From a virus: a DNA stretch of 34,820 nt. The notes below the pieces were generated by a model. The model was not told the DNA's origin. It did no database searches and saw nothing but the letters and a program-made list of their open reading frames with translations. Below, one piece after another: positions 1 through 5,850 of the stretch. Within the stretch, counting starts at the first letter, position 1. Every line of letters begins with the position of its first letter. Made by a program: the position numbers and the translations under genes. Location of the stretch: the IMG/VR virus record IMGVR_UViG_3300023184_000323, positions 1 through 34,820 of that record. One strand, 5' to 3'.

Positions 1-118
1 TTAATTAAAATTTACAGATTGCTAGAATAATGTAAGTTAATCAAATCTTATAATAAATATTATGTTAAATAGCTTGTGCGTATATAATACTCATAGACGC
101 GGAGTCTTAGGCGAAAGG

Positions 119-571
119 TTACTTAGGGGAGGGGAGAGTCAGAACTTCTTCGTAGTCTTTGAGGGAAATCTCTATCCATCCTGATTCAAAGTCAACCCAT
201 CTTTTTTGTACTTCCAAATGAGCAATCTGCTTGTCCTCTGCCATTAGTGAATCTAAGGTAGATTTGGTTAGGTTATCTATGTCAGGTTTTGATTGGTGGA
301 ATCTGCCATGATGTAATGTCTTTTTTTTCTGTGACCATGACGGTGGGACTGGAATAAAAAAAGTAATGGAAGCTCCGACTGGGGGAAGGACAAATTGCTT
401 GGCTTTGGCTTCTGCTAGTAAATCAATTTTATATTTGTTATAACGCTCTAAACGTAATAACCTTTTCAACCCGGCTGGGCGTAATTTCTCTCTAGGGATT
501 CTGAAAAATATTGAATCACCTTGAGTTGCCCTCACATGGGTTTGGGGTGTTATATTAAGAATTACTTTCAT
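119..571 (-). CDS. rusA: RusA-family Holliday junction resolvase
   Basis: The 150-residue protein has the RusA signature: a PDIDNLTK segment at residues 96-103, then LDSLM and EDKQI up to residue 116. Asp97, Asp99, Lys103 and Asp113 fit the acidic and lysine residues that bind metal and cut in RusA. RusA enzymes are small dimers that resolve four-way junctions during phage recombination and before packaging. The first 60 residues are basic and longer than I expect for the family. The start is the ATG at 571, which overlaps the end of the RHH gene upstream, so the two are probably translated together. Downstream, 1-118 holds no gene that I can support, only a weak hairpin near 95-107. A second junction-processing candidate (NinG type) lies at 6349. 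The family call is confident; activity is inferred. Confidence 0.85.
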   Translation of the reverse strand: MKVILNITPQTHVRATQGDSIFFRIPREKLRPAGLKRLLRLERYNKYKIDLLAEAKAKQFVLPPVGASITFFIPVPPSWSQKKKTLHHGRFHQSKPDIDNLTKSTLDSLMAEDKQIAHLEVQKRWVDFESGWIEISLKDYEEVLTLPSPK

Positions 572-734
572 AACCTACCCCTCCTGTGTATTGAACTATT
601 TTTTTGTGTTTTGCTATCTGTCTTTCTAAGATGTCCTCTACTGTTTTACTTAATGACCATTTTTTCTTCTGAGCCAAAAGTTGTAGTTTAATATAACTTT
701 CTTCTGAAAGGCTGATTGTTATTCTTTTTTTCAT
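555..734 (-). CDS. Small ribbon-helix-helix (CopG/Arc-like) DNA-binding protein
   Basis: This 59-residue protein starts at the ATG at 734 and ends inside the rusA gene, overlapping it by 17 bases. The N-terminus (KKRITISL) is a short basic beta strand, followed by two predicted helices, roughly residues 10-24 and 29-45, with SLSKTVEDIL at the start of the second. This is the layout of ribbon-helix-helix repressors, which bind palindromes as dimers. It is the first gene of a two-gene unit with rusA. Two palindromes, at 761-774 and 787-803, lie just upstream, so it may regulate itself, although either could be the site of another phage repressor. The basic tail (HKK) and short C-terminus carry no sensor domain. 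The fold is fairly sure; the target is inferred. Confidence 0.7.
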   Translation of the reverse strand: MKKRITISLSEESYIKLQLLAQKKKWSLSKTVEDILERQIAKHKKIVQYTGGVGYESNS

Positions 735-760
735 GTGATGCAGTTTGATGCAATTTACAT

Positions 761-774
761 CATGTTATAACATG
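761..774. promoter_or_regulatory. Palindromic operator candidate with GTTATAAC core
   Basis: CATGTTATAACATG is a perfect 14-base palindrome placed 27 bases upstream of the RHH/rusA unit. The same GTTATAAC core recurs twice at 6004-6031, upstream of the recombination operon. Two direct copies of TGATGCA (736-742 and 747-753) lie between this palindrome and the start codon. Operator function is inferred from symmetry, position and recurrence. Confidence 0.5.
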
Positions 775-786
775 TACCAAAAAAAG

Positions 787-803
787 TTCTCTATTAGTGA
801 ACA
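787..803. promoter_or_regulatory. Operator candidate, imperfect copy of the 6108-6126 palindrome
   Basis: GTTCTCTATTAGTGAAC matches the central 17 bases of the perfect palindrome at 6108-6126 (GTTCACGATTCGTGAAC) at 14 of 17 positions, with both GTTC/GAAC ends kept. It lies between the terminator of the 874-1617 operon and the RHH/rusA unit. A shared repressor is the simplest reading. Confidence 0.45.
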
Positions 804-805
804 AA

Positions 806-832
806 TAAAAAACCTCCTTTTTTAAGGGAGGC
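806..832 (-). terminator. Rho-independent terminator of the 1617-874 operon
   Basis: On the minus strand a CCTCC/GGAGG stem with a 9-base loop is followed by a run of T (the A run at 806-813). It lies about 40 bases after the stop codon of the 62-residue gene, where a terminator is expected. Confidence 0.7.
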
Positions 833-873
833 TTCTTTCTTTCAAAATGAGAAAACATAAAACCAACAACAAA

Positions 874-1062
874 CTATTTTCTACCCATTGCTGATAGCTT
901 TGAGAATTTCTTTGCACCATATTTTTTACGGCCTACTTTGGCTGCTATAGCGGCTCCAATTTCTTTTGCTTTAACTGATGACGCTCCTTTACTTTCGTAC
1001 GATTCTGCGGCTTTATTTGCGATTGCAGCGAATCTAGCTCCTGATCCTAATTTTGCTTTCAT
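874..1062 (-). CDS. Small basic phage protein, possibly virion-associated
   Basis: The 62-residue protein is rich in Lys, Ala and Gly and almost without aromatic residues. It opens with KLGSGARFAAI and closes with the pattern GRKKYGAKKFSKL. I recall small proteins of this GSGxRFAA...GRKKYGxKKFxK type in many tailed phages, often near structural genes, with no proven role; DNA or capsid association is a reasonable guess from the charge. It is the last gene of a three-gene minus-strand unit, two bases downstream of its neighbour, and a strong terminator follows. A long plus-strand reading frame covers the same DNA but is judged to be a shadow. Function is unknown. Confidence 0.65.
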   Translation of the reverse strand: MKAKLGSGARFAAIANKAAESYESKGASSVKAKEIGAAIAAKVGRKKYGAKKFSKLSAMGRK

Positions 1063-1064
1063 GT

Positions 1065-1316
1065 TTATTTTTTTATTGGAGGCATTGTCATTGCCATTCT
1101 TGCTTTATTTGAGTAAAATTCGGCTCTTTTTTTATCCTTTAGATCTTGTAGCTTCTGTGCCATTGCCATCTTATATGGGCTTGCAACTGTCCTATCAAGC
1201 TCTTTTCCTTGCTTTACGCTTTCTTCTTCCACCACTTTTTTCTTCATCACCTTTAATTTCTTACCTGATTGAGGCATTTGCACATCCATTTCTGTTGTTA
1301 TTTGTTCTAGTGGCAT
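1065..1316 (-). CDS. Small charged hypothetical protein
   Basis: An 83-residue, Lys- and Met-rich protein that I do not recognise. The middle (residues 18-40) has a dense run of lysines and glutamates, and the C-terminal half (about 48-76) reads as a helix with many Lys, Arg and Ala. No cysteine pair, signal peptide or membrane segment is seen. It is packed one base after the 99-residue gene and two bases before the 62-residue gene, so all three are cotranscribed. The shared charge and Met content suggest a group of virion-associated or nucleic-acid-associated proteins, but no direct evidence for that is present. Confidence 0.55.
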   Translation of the reverse strand: MPLEQITTEMDVQMPQSGKKLKVMKKKVVEEESVKQGKELDRTVASPYKMAMAQKLQDLKDKKRAEFYSNKARMAMTMPPIKK

Positions 1317-1317
1317 T

Positions 1318-1617
1318 TTATTTATTTTTGTTTTTTAAAGATTCTAAAACTGATGGAACATTTTTTCTTAACACTTCCTTTTTTTCTTCTTTCGTAACTT
1401 TGATTCCAGATACCTTATCTCCTACTCCTTCTTCCTTTTTTAATTCATATTTAGGCTTGCCTTTTGAATATCCAGCCGTATCCATTGATTCTCTAGTGTA
1501 CTTGTATGGCTCTACCATTCCTCCAACAGTTGTTCTTTCTTTGGTTGTTTTAAATACACCAAGTTTTTTGCGATTACCAGTAATCACTTCTTGTTTTTTC
1601 ATCATACTCAATGCCAT
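1318..1617 (-). CDS. Lysine-rich hypothetical protein, first gene of a three-gene operon
   Basis: A 99-residue protein with an excess of Lys over acidic residues, including MMKKQEV near the start and a C-terminal helix ending KNKNK. I do not recognise the family. It is the first gene behind the minus-strand promoter at 1632-1641, about 15 bases away, so the leader is very short. The next gene follows after one base. The promoter shares 13 bases with the one in front of the tail gene at 22475, which suggests expression at the same time as the structural genes. No transmembrane segment or known motif is visible. Confidence 0.55.
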   Translation of the reverse strand: MALSMMKKQEVITGNRKKLGVFKTTKERTTVGGMVEPYKYTRESMDTAGYSKGKPKYELKKEEGVGDKVSGIKVTKEEKKEVLRKNVPSVLESLKNKNK

Positions 1618-1631
1618 ACAAAATATTTTAC

Positions 1632-1641
1632 CAAATATACG
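1632..1641 (-). promoter_or_regulatory. Bacteroidota-type promoter for the 1617-874 operon
   Basis: On the minus strand the sequence reads TTTCGTATATTTG, with TATATTTG matching the Bacteroidota -7 consensus TAnnTTTG. The start codon is at 1617. No clear -33 TTTG is seen. The same 13 bases precede the tail unit at 22475 and occur at 29419-29431. Confidence 0.6.
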
Positions 1642-1689
1642 AAATATTTAAACCACCATATTAAGAAAATACAAAAAACTTCTACATCA

Positions 1690-1925
1690 ACATATACTAA
1701 AGCTACCCCCCGCTGAAAAAAAGTCCGCCAAAAAAATGGGGTTTCGGTTTCCCTTGAGTGGGTAGGTCGGTTTGCGGTTTCTCTTGCACCTTTCCCGTCT
1801 TGTGTTGTTGGTGTTGGGTTTCGGTGGGGTTGTGGCTAATTGGTTGGACTCTTGCAATCTTATTGCGTGGTGGTTTGGTTGGGCTGTTGTGTGTTTAGTT
1901 TAATGGTGGGGATAAGGGGGGAAGA
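1690..1925. other. GT-rich non-coding spacer
   Basis: The gap between 1618 and 2009 has no convincing gene. In 1741-1920 a hand count gives A 15, C 23, G 67, T 75: A is nearly absent and G+C is about half, against roughly one third in the flanks. Repeated GGTTTCGG- and TTGGTTGG-like words and G-runs are visible, ending in GGGGATAAGGGGGG. No start codon opens a frame longer than about 27 codons. It could be an origin, a packaging or terminus signal, or a recently acquired spacer; the sequence does not decide. Confidence 0.6.
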
Positions 1926-1999
1926 TGTAGCTACATTTGCTATAATTAATTTAATTTTTGTAGCTACATTTAAAAATTTTCCATAATTTTGTAGCTACA
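1926..1999. promoter_or_regulatory. Three identical TGTAGCTACA operators
   Basis: The perfect 10-base palindrome TGTAGCTACA occurs at 1926-1935, 1959-1968 and 1990-1999, spaced 33 and 31 bases, close to three helical turns. The second overlaps a -33 TTTG and the third overlaps the -7 element of the promoter for the RHH gene at 2010. This is a typical repressor array; binding by the product of the 2010 gene is inferred. Confidence 0.7.
1957..1991 (+). promoter_or_regulatory. Promoter of the 2010 operon
   Basis: TTTG at 1957-1960 and TAATTTTG at 1984-1991 (fits TAnnTTTG) are separated by 23 bases, at the upper end of the accepted Bacteroidota spacing. Transcription would start near 1996, giving a leader of about 14 bases. 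Confidence 0.5.
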
Positions 2000-2009
2000 A
2001 TTATTTTAT

Positions 2010-2306
2010 ATGGCAAAAAGCAAACCAATTGGAGTTAGATTTGACTTAGAAAAGTTAGAATTAATCCAAAAAGAACAAAATTTAAATTCAGCTCAGGCTG
2101 TTTTGAATTATTTAATGGACAATTATGGTCATGGTCAGGTTAAAAGAGGCGCACCATTTAAAAATATGCCTCCTTATGACAGAAACAGCCCAAAATCAGA
2201 GGTTAGTTCCAAATTGGAACAAATACCTGTTGAAAACCATAAAACGCCGCCAAAGGGCTTAAAAGGGATAGATTTAATGATTTGGAAATCGGAAAATGGA
2301 ATTTAA
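2010..2306 (+). CDS. Ribbon-helix-helix regulator, probably autoregulatory
   Basis: The 98-residue protein begins with KPIGVRFD, a likely beta strand, followed by LEKLELIQKEQ and SAQAVLNYLMDNY, two helices in ribbon-helix-helix spacing (residues about 5-40). The C-terminal 55 residues are polar and proline-rich, ending in KGIDLMIWKSENGI, and show no fold that I recognise. RHH dimers bind short palindromes, often in arrays; three copies of TGTAGCTACA sit directly on this gene's promoter, so autorepression is likely. No clear Shine-Dalgarno sequence precedes the ATG. The membrane protein gene follows closely, and the two small basic proteins after it are probably in the same transcript. Confidence 0.65.
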   Translation: MAKSKPIGVRFDLEKLELIQKEQNLNSAQAVLNYLMDNYGHGQVKRGAPFKNMPPYDRNSPKSEVSSKLEQIPVENHKTPPKGLKGIDLMIWKSENGI

Positions 2307-2322
2307 TTCGTATTTTAGTGGT

Positions 2323-2925
2323 ATGAAAAAAATATTATTAGTCTTATCGGCACTTGTAGTTTTAGTTTCTCTTGGTTTTTTAGTTAAGAAACTTACCAAA
2401 ACACAACTTGCCCACGAAAAAGCATTAGTGATTGTTGAAGGTAAATTTGCATTTTGTGGTGCATCTGCGGCAAAACCAACAGGTGATACCATAACTGTAG
2501 AAGGTAAACAATTCTTGGAAGGAGTAGCAGCTTGTCCTGTAATGGATGGCCCTTCTGTTGCAAATAACATATTGGTTCCTAATCCATCAGTGACTCCAGA
2601 TAGCACAGACAAAACAGTGTGGTCTTATTTTTGGTATTACGATTCAGTTCCTCAATCACCAACTTGGGAGAAGTTAGCTACAGTTAATCGCACATTTACA
2701 ATTGGGAATACTCCAGAAACAAGCATGAGCAATATGTGGTGTATGCCTTGTAAAATATTACCACAAAGAGTTAATGGTGTAACTATAGCAGAATGTTTCG
2801 GCCCACTTAATGAGTTAGCATTTCCAATGCGTAGAGCAATTAGAGCAAAGCCGGGTGAAACATCTGTAACACAAGCACCTGTTGGAGCAACATATTCAGT
2901 TGGAACTATAATACCTAAGCAATGA
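2323..2925 (+). CDS. Membrane-anchored or exported cysteine-containing protein
   Basis: With the start at the ATG at 2323 the protein has 200 residues and opens with MKK and a hydrophobic stretch (about residues 4-21), a signal anchor or signal peptide. An upstream ATG at 2296 would add nine residues and overlap the RHH gene by 11 bases; I prefer 2323 because MKK-hydrophobic is a typical membrane start. Beyond the membrane segment there are cysteines at 45, 71, 140, 143 and 158. Residues 139-143 read WCMPC, like the thioredoxin active site, but the flanks do not look like a thioredoxin fold. The role is unknown; an envelope protein or one that alters host surface properties is possible. The stop codon overlaps the next start (ATGA). 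Confidence 0.6.
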   Translation: MKKILLVLSALVVLVSLGFLVKKLTKTQLAHEKALVIVEGKFAFCGASAAKPTGDTITVEGKQFLEGVAACPVMDGPSVANNILVPNPSVTPDSTDKTVWSYFWYYDSVPQSPTWEKLATVNRTFTIGNTPETSMSNMWCMPCKILPQRVNGVTIAECFGPLNELAFPMRRAIRAKPGETSVTQAPVGATYSVGTIIPKQ

Positions 2926-3074
2926 GTAAATTAAAAATGATGAAACGAGCTGACGGATCAACTTCGCCTCGTGGTTTATGGGATAACATTCGTGCTAACA
3001 AAGGAAGTGGAAAGAAACCAACTCCAGAAATGTTAAAGCAAGAAAAGAAAATTAAAGCACAAGAAAAAAAATAA
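2922..3074 (+). CDS. 50-residue basic phage protein
   Basis: A small lysine-rich protein whose centre reads GLWDNIRANKGSGKKPTPEM. Short proteins with the pattern GLWxNIxAxxxxGSGKxP(T/S) are common in tailed phages, in my recollection, and are usually left as hypothetical; some are suspected virion components. The start ATG overlaps the TGA of the membrane protein gene (ATGA), which indicates translational coupling. The next gene begins three bases after its stop. The C-terminal third is a highly charged helix (KQEKKIKAQEKK). I assign no function. Confidence 0.6.
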   Translation: MSKLKMMKRADGSTSPRGLWDNIRANKGSGKKPTPEMLKQEKKIKAQEKK

Positions 3075-3076
3075 CA

Positions 3077-3364
3077 ATGGCATCAGAAGCTTGGCAAAAA
3101 AAAGAAGGTAAAAATCCTGAAGGTGGGCTAAACCAAAAAGGTCGTGATTCATACAATCATGCTCATGGTGGTCATTTGAAAGCCCCTGTTAAAAGTGGAA
3201 CTAACCCTCGTAGAGTTTCATTTGCAGCTAGATTTGCAGGCATGATGGGTGCTATGAAGAAGCCTAATGGTGAACCAACAAGGAAAGCTTTAGCTTTGAA
3301 AGCTTGGGGATTCGGTAGCGTTGAAGCAGCTCGTAAGTTTGCTAATTCACATAAAAAAAGTTAG
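3077..3364 (+). CDS. Basic conserved phage protein (DUF6321-like)
   Basis: The 95-residue protein starts ASEAWQKKEGKNPEGGLN and carries a second conserved-looking block, NPRRVSFAARFAGMMG, then KPNGEPTRKALALKAWGF. This pattern matches a family of small basic phage and bacterial proteins that I recall as DUF6321; the number should be checked. The role is unknown; the composition (Lys, Arg, Gly, Ala, His) fits a nucleic-acid-binding or packaged protein. It ends with TAG, showing that TAG is a stop in this phage. It is the last gene of the plus-strand unit and converges on the minus-strand tRNA-Gln only two bases away. Confidence 0.6.
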   Translation: MASEAWQKKEGKNPEGGLNQKGRDSYNHAHGGHLKAPVKSGTNPRRVSFAARFAGMMGAMKKPNGEPTRKALALKAWGFGSVEAARKFANSHKKS

Positions 3365-3365
3365 A

Positions 3366-3436
3366 TGCTTGTCAAGGATTTGAACCTTGAATGACAGAAT
3401 CAAAATCTGTAGTGTTGCCAATTACACCAACAAGCA
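3366..3436 (-). tRNA. tRNA-Gln (anticodon UUG)
   Basis: On the minus strand the 71-base sequence folds as a full cloverleaf: acceptor TGCTTGT/ACAAGCA, D-arm with AATTGGCA loop, anticodon stem ACAGA/TCTGT with loop TTTTGAT, four-base variable region and T-arm CAAGG/CCTTG with loop TTCAAAT. The anticodon UUG reads CAA and CAG. It lies four bases after the 33-residue gene, so it is probably processed from the 3' end of the 5772-3441 transcript. The CCA end is not encoded. A supply of tRNA-Gln would suit the glutamine-rich portal tail, which is mostly CAA. Confidence 0.9.
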
Positions 3437-3440
3437 TTTA

Positions 3441-3542
3441 TTAATATTGTTCTTTATCTATACGATCATCATAAGATGAACCAATAATCCAACAAATTGC
3501 TAAAGCTATTGCAAAACAACATATTACAATTATTATTTTCAT
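3441..3542 (-). CDS. 33-residue single-span membrane peptide
   Basis: A short reading frame from the ATG at 3542 encodes MKIIIVICCFAIALAICWIIG followed by a polar tail (SSYDDRIDKEQY). Almost the whole N-terminal half is hydrophobic, so a single membrane span with a charged tail is likely. It sits three bases after the 103-residue gene and four bases before the tRNA, in the same direction, which supports it as a real gene. Function is unknown; small phage membrane peptides can act in lysis timing or superinfection exclusion, but nothing here shows that. Confidence 0.45.
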   Translation of the reverse strand: MKIIIVICCFAIALAICWIIGSSYDDRIDKEQY

Positions 3543-3545
3543 AGG

Positions 3546-3857
3546 TTATTTGTTTGGTGTATTTTCATCACTTGGGTAATGCTCTTTTTTAGGTGTTGGT
3601 TCAGATATTATAATAAAATTAACGCCTAATAAATTAAACTTTACATCTTCATTTGGGTTATTATTTAATGGATAATTAATAGGATCACGATGCCAAGCAA
3701 ACTCCCAATTAATATTGCATCTTATTTTATTTTTTGTTTTAGAATCTGTATTTATTAAAACATTGTTTATACCAATTTTATTTAATTGTTCAGCAGCTAT
3801 TTTTAATGGTTCTACTGTATTATCTTCTGGTAATAAAATATCATAATCTCTTTCCAT
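3546..3857 (-). CDS. Hypothetical protein
   Basis: A 103-residue protein that I do not recognise. The N-terminal half (DYDILLPEDNTVEPLKIAAEQLNK) looks like alternating strand and helix, and the C-terminus after residue 85 is polar and proline-rich, probably disordered. It has one cysteine, no membrane segment and no known motif. It lies three bases after the 87-residue gene in the minus-strand operon that includes the PD-(D/E)XK nuclease, so a role in early phage growth or recombination is the only hint from context. Confidence 0.5.
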   Translation of the reverse strand: MERDYDILLPEDNTVEPLKIAAEQLNKIGINNVLINTDSKTKNKIRCNINWEFAWHRDPINYPLNNNPNEDVKFNLLGVNFIIISEPTPKKEHYPSDENTPNK

Positions 3858-3860
3858 AGT

Positions 3861-4124
3861 TTATTTGTTTTCAGCTTGTTGGTCAAGAATAGCTTTACCT
3901 GTATCTGATAATGGTCTAGCAAACAACCTTAACTTTTTACCTGTATTTGGACATAGGAATGTAATACCTACATCCATATAGGACTTCAATACTATTTCCA
4001 TTACTCCATCTGCATTTTCACTAGCTCCAATTACATGTGGATCATCATAGTCAAATTGCATACAAAAATCACATCCTTCTAATGCTTCTTTACCTTCTGG
4101 TATGTTCACTTTTTTCTTTGCCAT
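3861..4124 (-). CDS. Small protein with possible zinc site
   Basis: An 87-residue protein with a CDFC pair at residues 18-21 and a third cysteine at residue 58 in the sequence LCPNTGKKLRLF, which resembles half of a zinc ribbon, with His30 as a possible fourth ligand. The N-terminus is basic (MAKKK). No family is recognised. It is spaced three bases from the next gene and eleven from the previous one in the minus-strand recombination operon. Zinc binding is inferred from cysteine spacing only. Confidence 0.5.
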   Translation of the reverse strand: MAKKKVNIPEGKEALEGCDFCMQFDYDDPHVIGASENADGVMEIVLKSYMDVGITFLCPNTGKKLRLFARPLSDTGKAILDQQAENK

Positions 4125-4135
4125 ATTATTTGGTT

Positions 4136-4477
4136 TTAAATTTCATTTATATCAACAATTTTAACTTCCTCTCCTGCAAGCATAGCATCCAATGTATCTT
4201 CAATTAATTCTCTTTGTTCTGGAGTTAATAAAGCTACCTTTTCTACTATGGCAGGGACTGCATAAACATCGCTTGCTATTTCATGTTTAATACCTTCTCT
4301 TACTTCATCTGTAATAAATGGATGGGTAATTATATCTTTAAACATCCATGTTATTTTATCACCATACAATTTAAACATTTTTTCTCCTTTGCTATCAGGG
4401 TATTGTCTGCGGAAATCATCAAATTGTTCTTGAGCCATCTTTAAATTCTGAATAGCACTTATAATGTTAGCACTCAT
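4136..4477 (-). CDS. Helical hypothetical protein
   Basis: A 113-residue, mostly helical, acidic protein that I do not recognise. Residues 1-30 read as an amphipathic helix (SAIQNLKMAQEQFDDFRRQY), and the region around 85-105 is strongly acidic (LTPEQRELIEDTLDAMLAGEE). There are no cysteines or membrane segments. Its start codon shares one base with the stop of the nuclease gene, so it is translationally coupled to the PD-(D/E)XK protein and may work with it. Confidence 0.5.
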   Translation of the reverse strand: MSANIISAIQNLKMAQEQFDDFRRQYPDSKGEKMFKLYGDKITWMFKDIITHPFITDEVREGIKHEIASDVYAVPAIVEKVALLTPEQRELIEDTLDAMLAGEEVKIVDINEI

Positions 4478-5202
4478 TATTTATTAAAGTTTAAATGCGT
4501 TTGTTCTAATTCTTGTAAAAATGTTCTAGCTTTTAGAACTTTATTTTCAATGCGTAAAATGTCATCTTCACTTCTACTGACGTTAAACATAAGTATTCTT
4601 TCATCCATTAGTATATCATCAAATGTCATATTAAATTCTATCTTCATTGCTTCTTGAATAAACTCTGGGCTTTCCTCTGAAATTACATCCATCTTTTTAA
4701 GCAGATAATATTTCTCTTGTTGAATAATACTTTCTGGTGTGTTAACTAAACAATATGCAATAATAGCTTTTGTTGTTCCAGTAAGCCACATATAAGATTG
4801 CATTTGCCAATAGTATAAATTATCTAACTTATCTGGAATATTACCTAAGAATGTCCAAAGATCGTAACTTGATTTAATATCAATAATTGTATCTCCATTA
4901 ATAATATCTGGCAATCCTGTTATGTAATCATTTTTAAATCGTTCTTCGTTTTTGCTAAATGGTAATTTAAGATACATTGAAAGTAAATCAATAGACTCTT
5001 GTTCTGCTTCTACACCTTTCTTCATTTGCTTTGTTTGTATATCTCGCTTTCTTCCATACTTCTCAGCGATATAAACTTCAATTAAATGTTTTTGTGCAGT
5101 CTTGGATAATACGCCAGCTTCTTTGTCAGCTTTAGTTACAGGTTCGGTCATTAAATAACCTACAGAGCTTGCTCTGATTAGTGTTTCATTAAAATTCATC
5201 AT
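4477..5202 (-). CDS. PD-(D/E)XK nuclease (YqaJ/RecB/Cas4-like exonuclease)
   Basis: The 241-residue protein has the ordered nuclease motifs: an acidic helix GVEAEQE (Glu65/Glu67), GLPDII with Asp99, then IIDIK with Asp108 and Lys110, and a final YWQMQSYMWL helix (131-140) with the glutamine typical of RecB/YqaJ-type enzymes. Such proteins are 5'-3' exonucleases in phage recombination systems, resecting ends for a single-strand annealing protein. No annealing protein is recognised here; the 120-residue neighbour overlapping its start by four bases is one candidate partner by position only. The start at 5202 gives MMNFN; the second Met is equally possible. Family call is confident; direction of cutting is inferred. 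Confidence 0.85.
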   Translation of the reverse strand: MMNFNETLIRASSVGYLMTEPVTKADKEAGVLSKTAQKHLIEVYIAEKYGRKRDIQTKQMKKGVEAEQESIDLLSMYLKLPFSKNEERFKNDYITGLPDIINGDTIIDIKSSYDLWTFLGNIPDKLDNLYYWQMQSYMWLTGTTKAIIAYCLVNTPESIIQQEKYYLLKKMDVISEESPEFIQEAMKIEFNMTFDDILMDERILMFNVSRSEDDILRIENKVLKARTFLQELEQTHLNFNK

Positions 5203-5561
5203 AAAGATTTAAGTTTGTTGTTGTAGTGTTTTAATAATTCTGGATTGCTTTTTGACATTAATTCCCAAGCTTTTAATTCTTCTTTTGTTTTGCAAGAATC
5301 AATAAATTTCTTTGTTTTTTCAGTTAATGTTTCTTTTGATTGAGTAGGAATTATTTCTTCAATTTTTTCTTCATAAAAAAAGTTTAATTCTTTTAATCTT
5401 ATTACATTTTTTTTATGGTATTCTTCAACCAAATCTTTTGCAACATCAAGAGCTTGGTTTGCTGATTCACCTTCATTAATAGAAAGCTCAACGCCAATTT
5501 TTTCAGAAGAATAATTACCTAAATTAAAAGTTCTAGTGTAGTTTACGGTTGTGATTTGCAT
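5199..5561 (-). CDS. Conserved phage hypothetical protein, coupled to nuclease
   Basis: A 120-residue protein starting MQITTVNYTRTFNLGNYSSEKIGVE, a pattern I recall in hypothetical proteins next to YqaJ-type nucleases in other phages. The first 30 residues look like beta strands and the rest are helices with many Lys and Glu. Its end overlaps the nuclease start by four bases (ATGA), so the two are translated together. This pairing suggests a partner of the nuclease, perhaps in DNA binding or annealing, but no motif proves it. Confidence 0.55.
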   Translation of the reverse strand: MQITTVNYTRTFNLGNYSSEKIGVELSINEGESANQALDVAKDLVEEYHKKNVIRLKELNFFYEEKIEEIIPTQSKETLTEKTKKFIDSCKTKEELKAWELMSKSNPELLKHYNNKLKSL

Positions 5562-5574
5562 AGTTTTTTAAATT

Positions 5575-5772
5575 TTATTTTAGTCTGGTTACAGTGGTTA
5601 TTTCATCTACAGCTTTAATTTTAAACACTTTATTTTCGTGTTCTTTTTTTCTTTTTAAGTTAGAAACCATTACCATTACAGATGTATATGGATTATCCAA
5701 CCTAAGGTGTTCCCCTAATTTTAATTCAGCCACCTTGCTTGAAACTGAATCTGGGCTAATGTGTCTTGCCAT
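5575..5772 (-). CDS. Small conserved hypothetical protein, first gene of the nuclease operon
   Basis: A 65-residue protein that opens MARHISPDSVSSKVAELKLGE and has a short strand-rich middle (SVMVMVSNLKRKKE) and end (FKIKAVDEITTVTRL). It is basic, without cysteine, and I do not recognise a named family. It is the first gene behind the minus-strand promoter near 5787 and is followed after 13 bases by the 120-residue gene. The size and charge would suit a DNA-binding accessory protein; that is inference. Confidence 0.5.
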   Translation of the reverse strand: MARHISPDSVSSKVAELKLGEHLRLDNPYTSVMVMVSNLKRKKEHENKVFKIKAVDEITTVTRLK

Positions 5773-5786
5773 GTTATATTTTTGGA

Positions 5787-5794
5787 CAAAATTA
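5787..5794 (-). promoter_or_regulatory. Promoter -7 element of the nuclease operon
   Basis: On the minus strand TAATTTTG fits TAnnTTTG, 15 bases from the ATG at 5772. A -33 TTTG is not evident in the AT-only stretch upstream. It is back to back with the plus-strand promoter at 5839. Confidence 0.45.
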
Positions 5795-5838
5795 ATTTAA
5801 TTAATTTAATTAAAAAAATAAATTTAATTTAATTTGGT

Positions 5839-5846
5839 ATATTTGC
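5839..5846 (+). promoter_or_regulatory. Promoter -7 element of the candidate small RNA
   Basis: TATATTTG fits TAnnTTTG and is followed by CACCGC. No plus-strand gene follows for 1.4 kb, but a hairpin with a T-run follows within 70 bases, so the element seems to drive a short RNA. Confidence 0.5.
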
Positions 5847-5850
5847 ACCG

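Noticed and set aside
95-107. Hairpin AGAC/GTCT after rusA as a terminator
   Set aside because: Only four base pairs and no T-run on either strand.
437-444. GTTATAAC copy in rusA as an operator
   Set aside because: It lies inside coding sequence without extended symmetry.
938-1651. A 237-codon plus-strand open frame, hydrophobic in character
   Set aside because: It is antisense to three closely packed minus-strand genes that have a promoter, a terminator and phage-like sequence patterns. Its hydrophobicity comes from the antisense of Lys-rich codons.
3366-3436. tRNA as a stop-codon suppressor (recoded phage)
   Set aside because: The anticodon is UUG, not CUA or UCA, and TAG ends several genes here (for example at 3364, 11092 and 29479).
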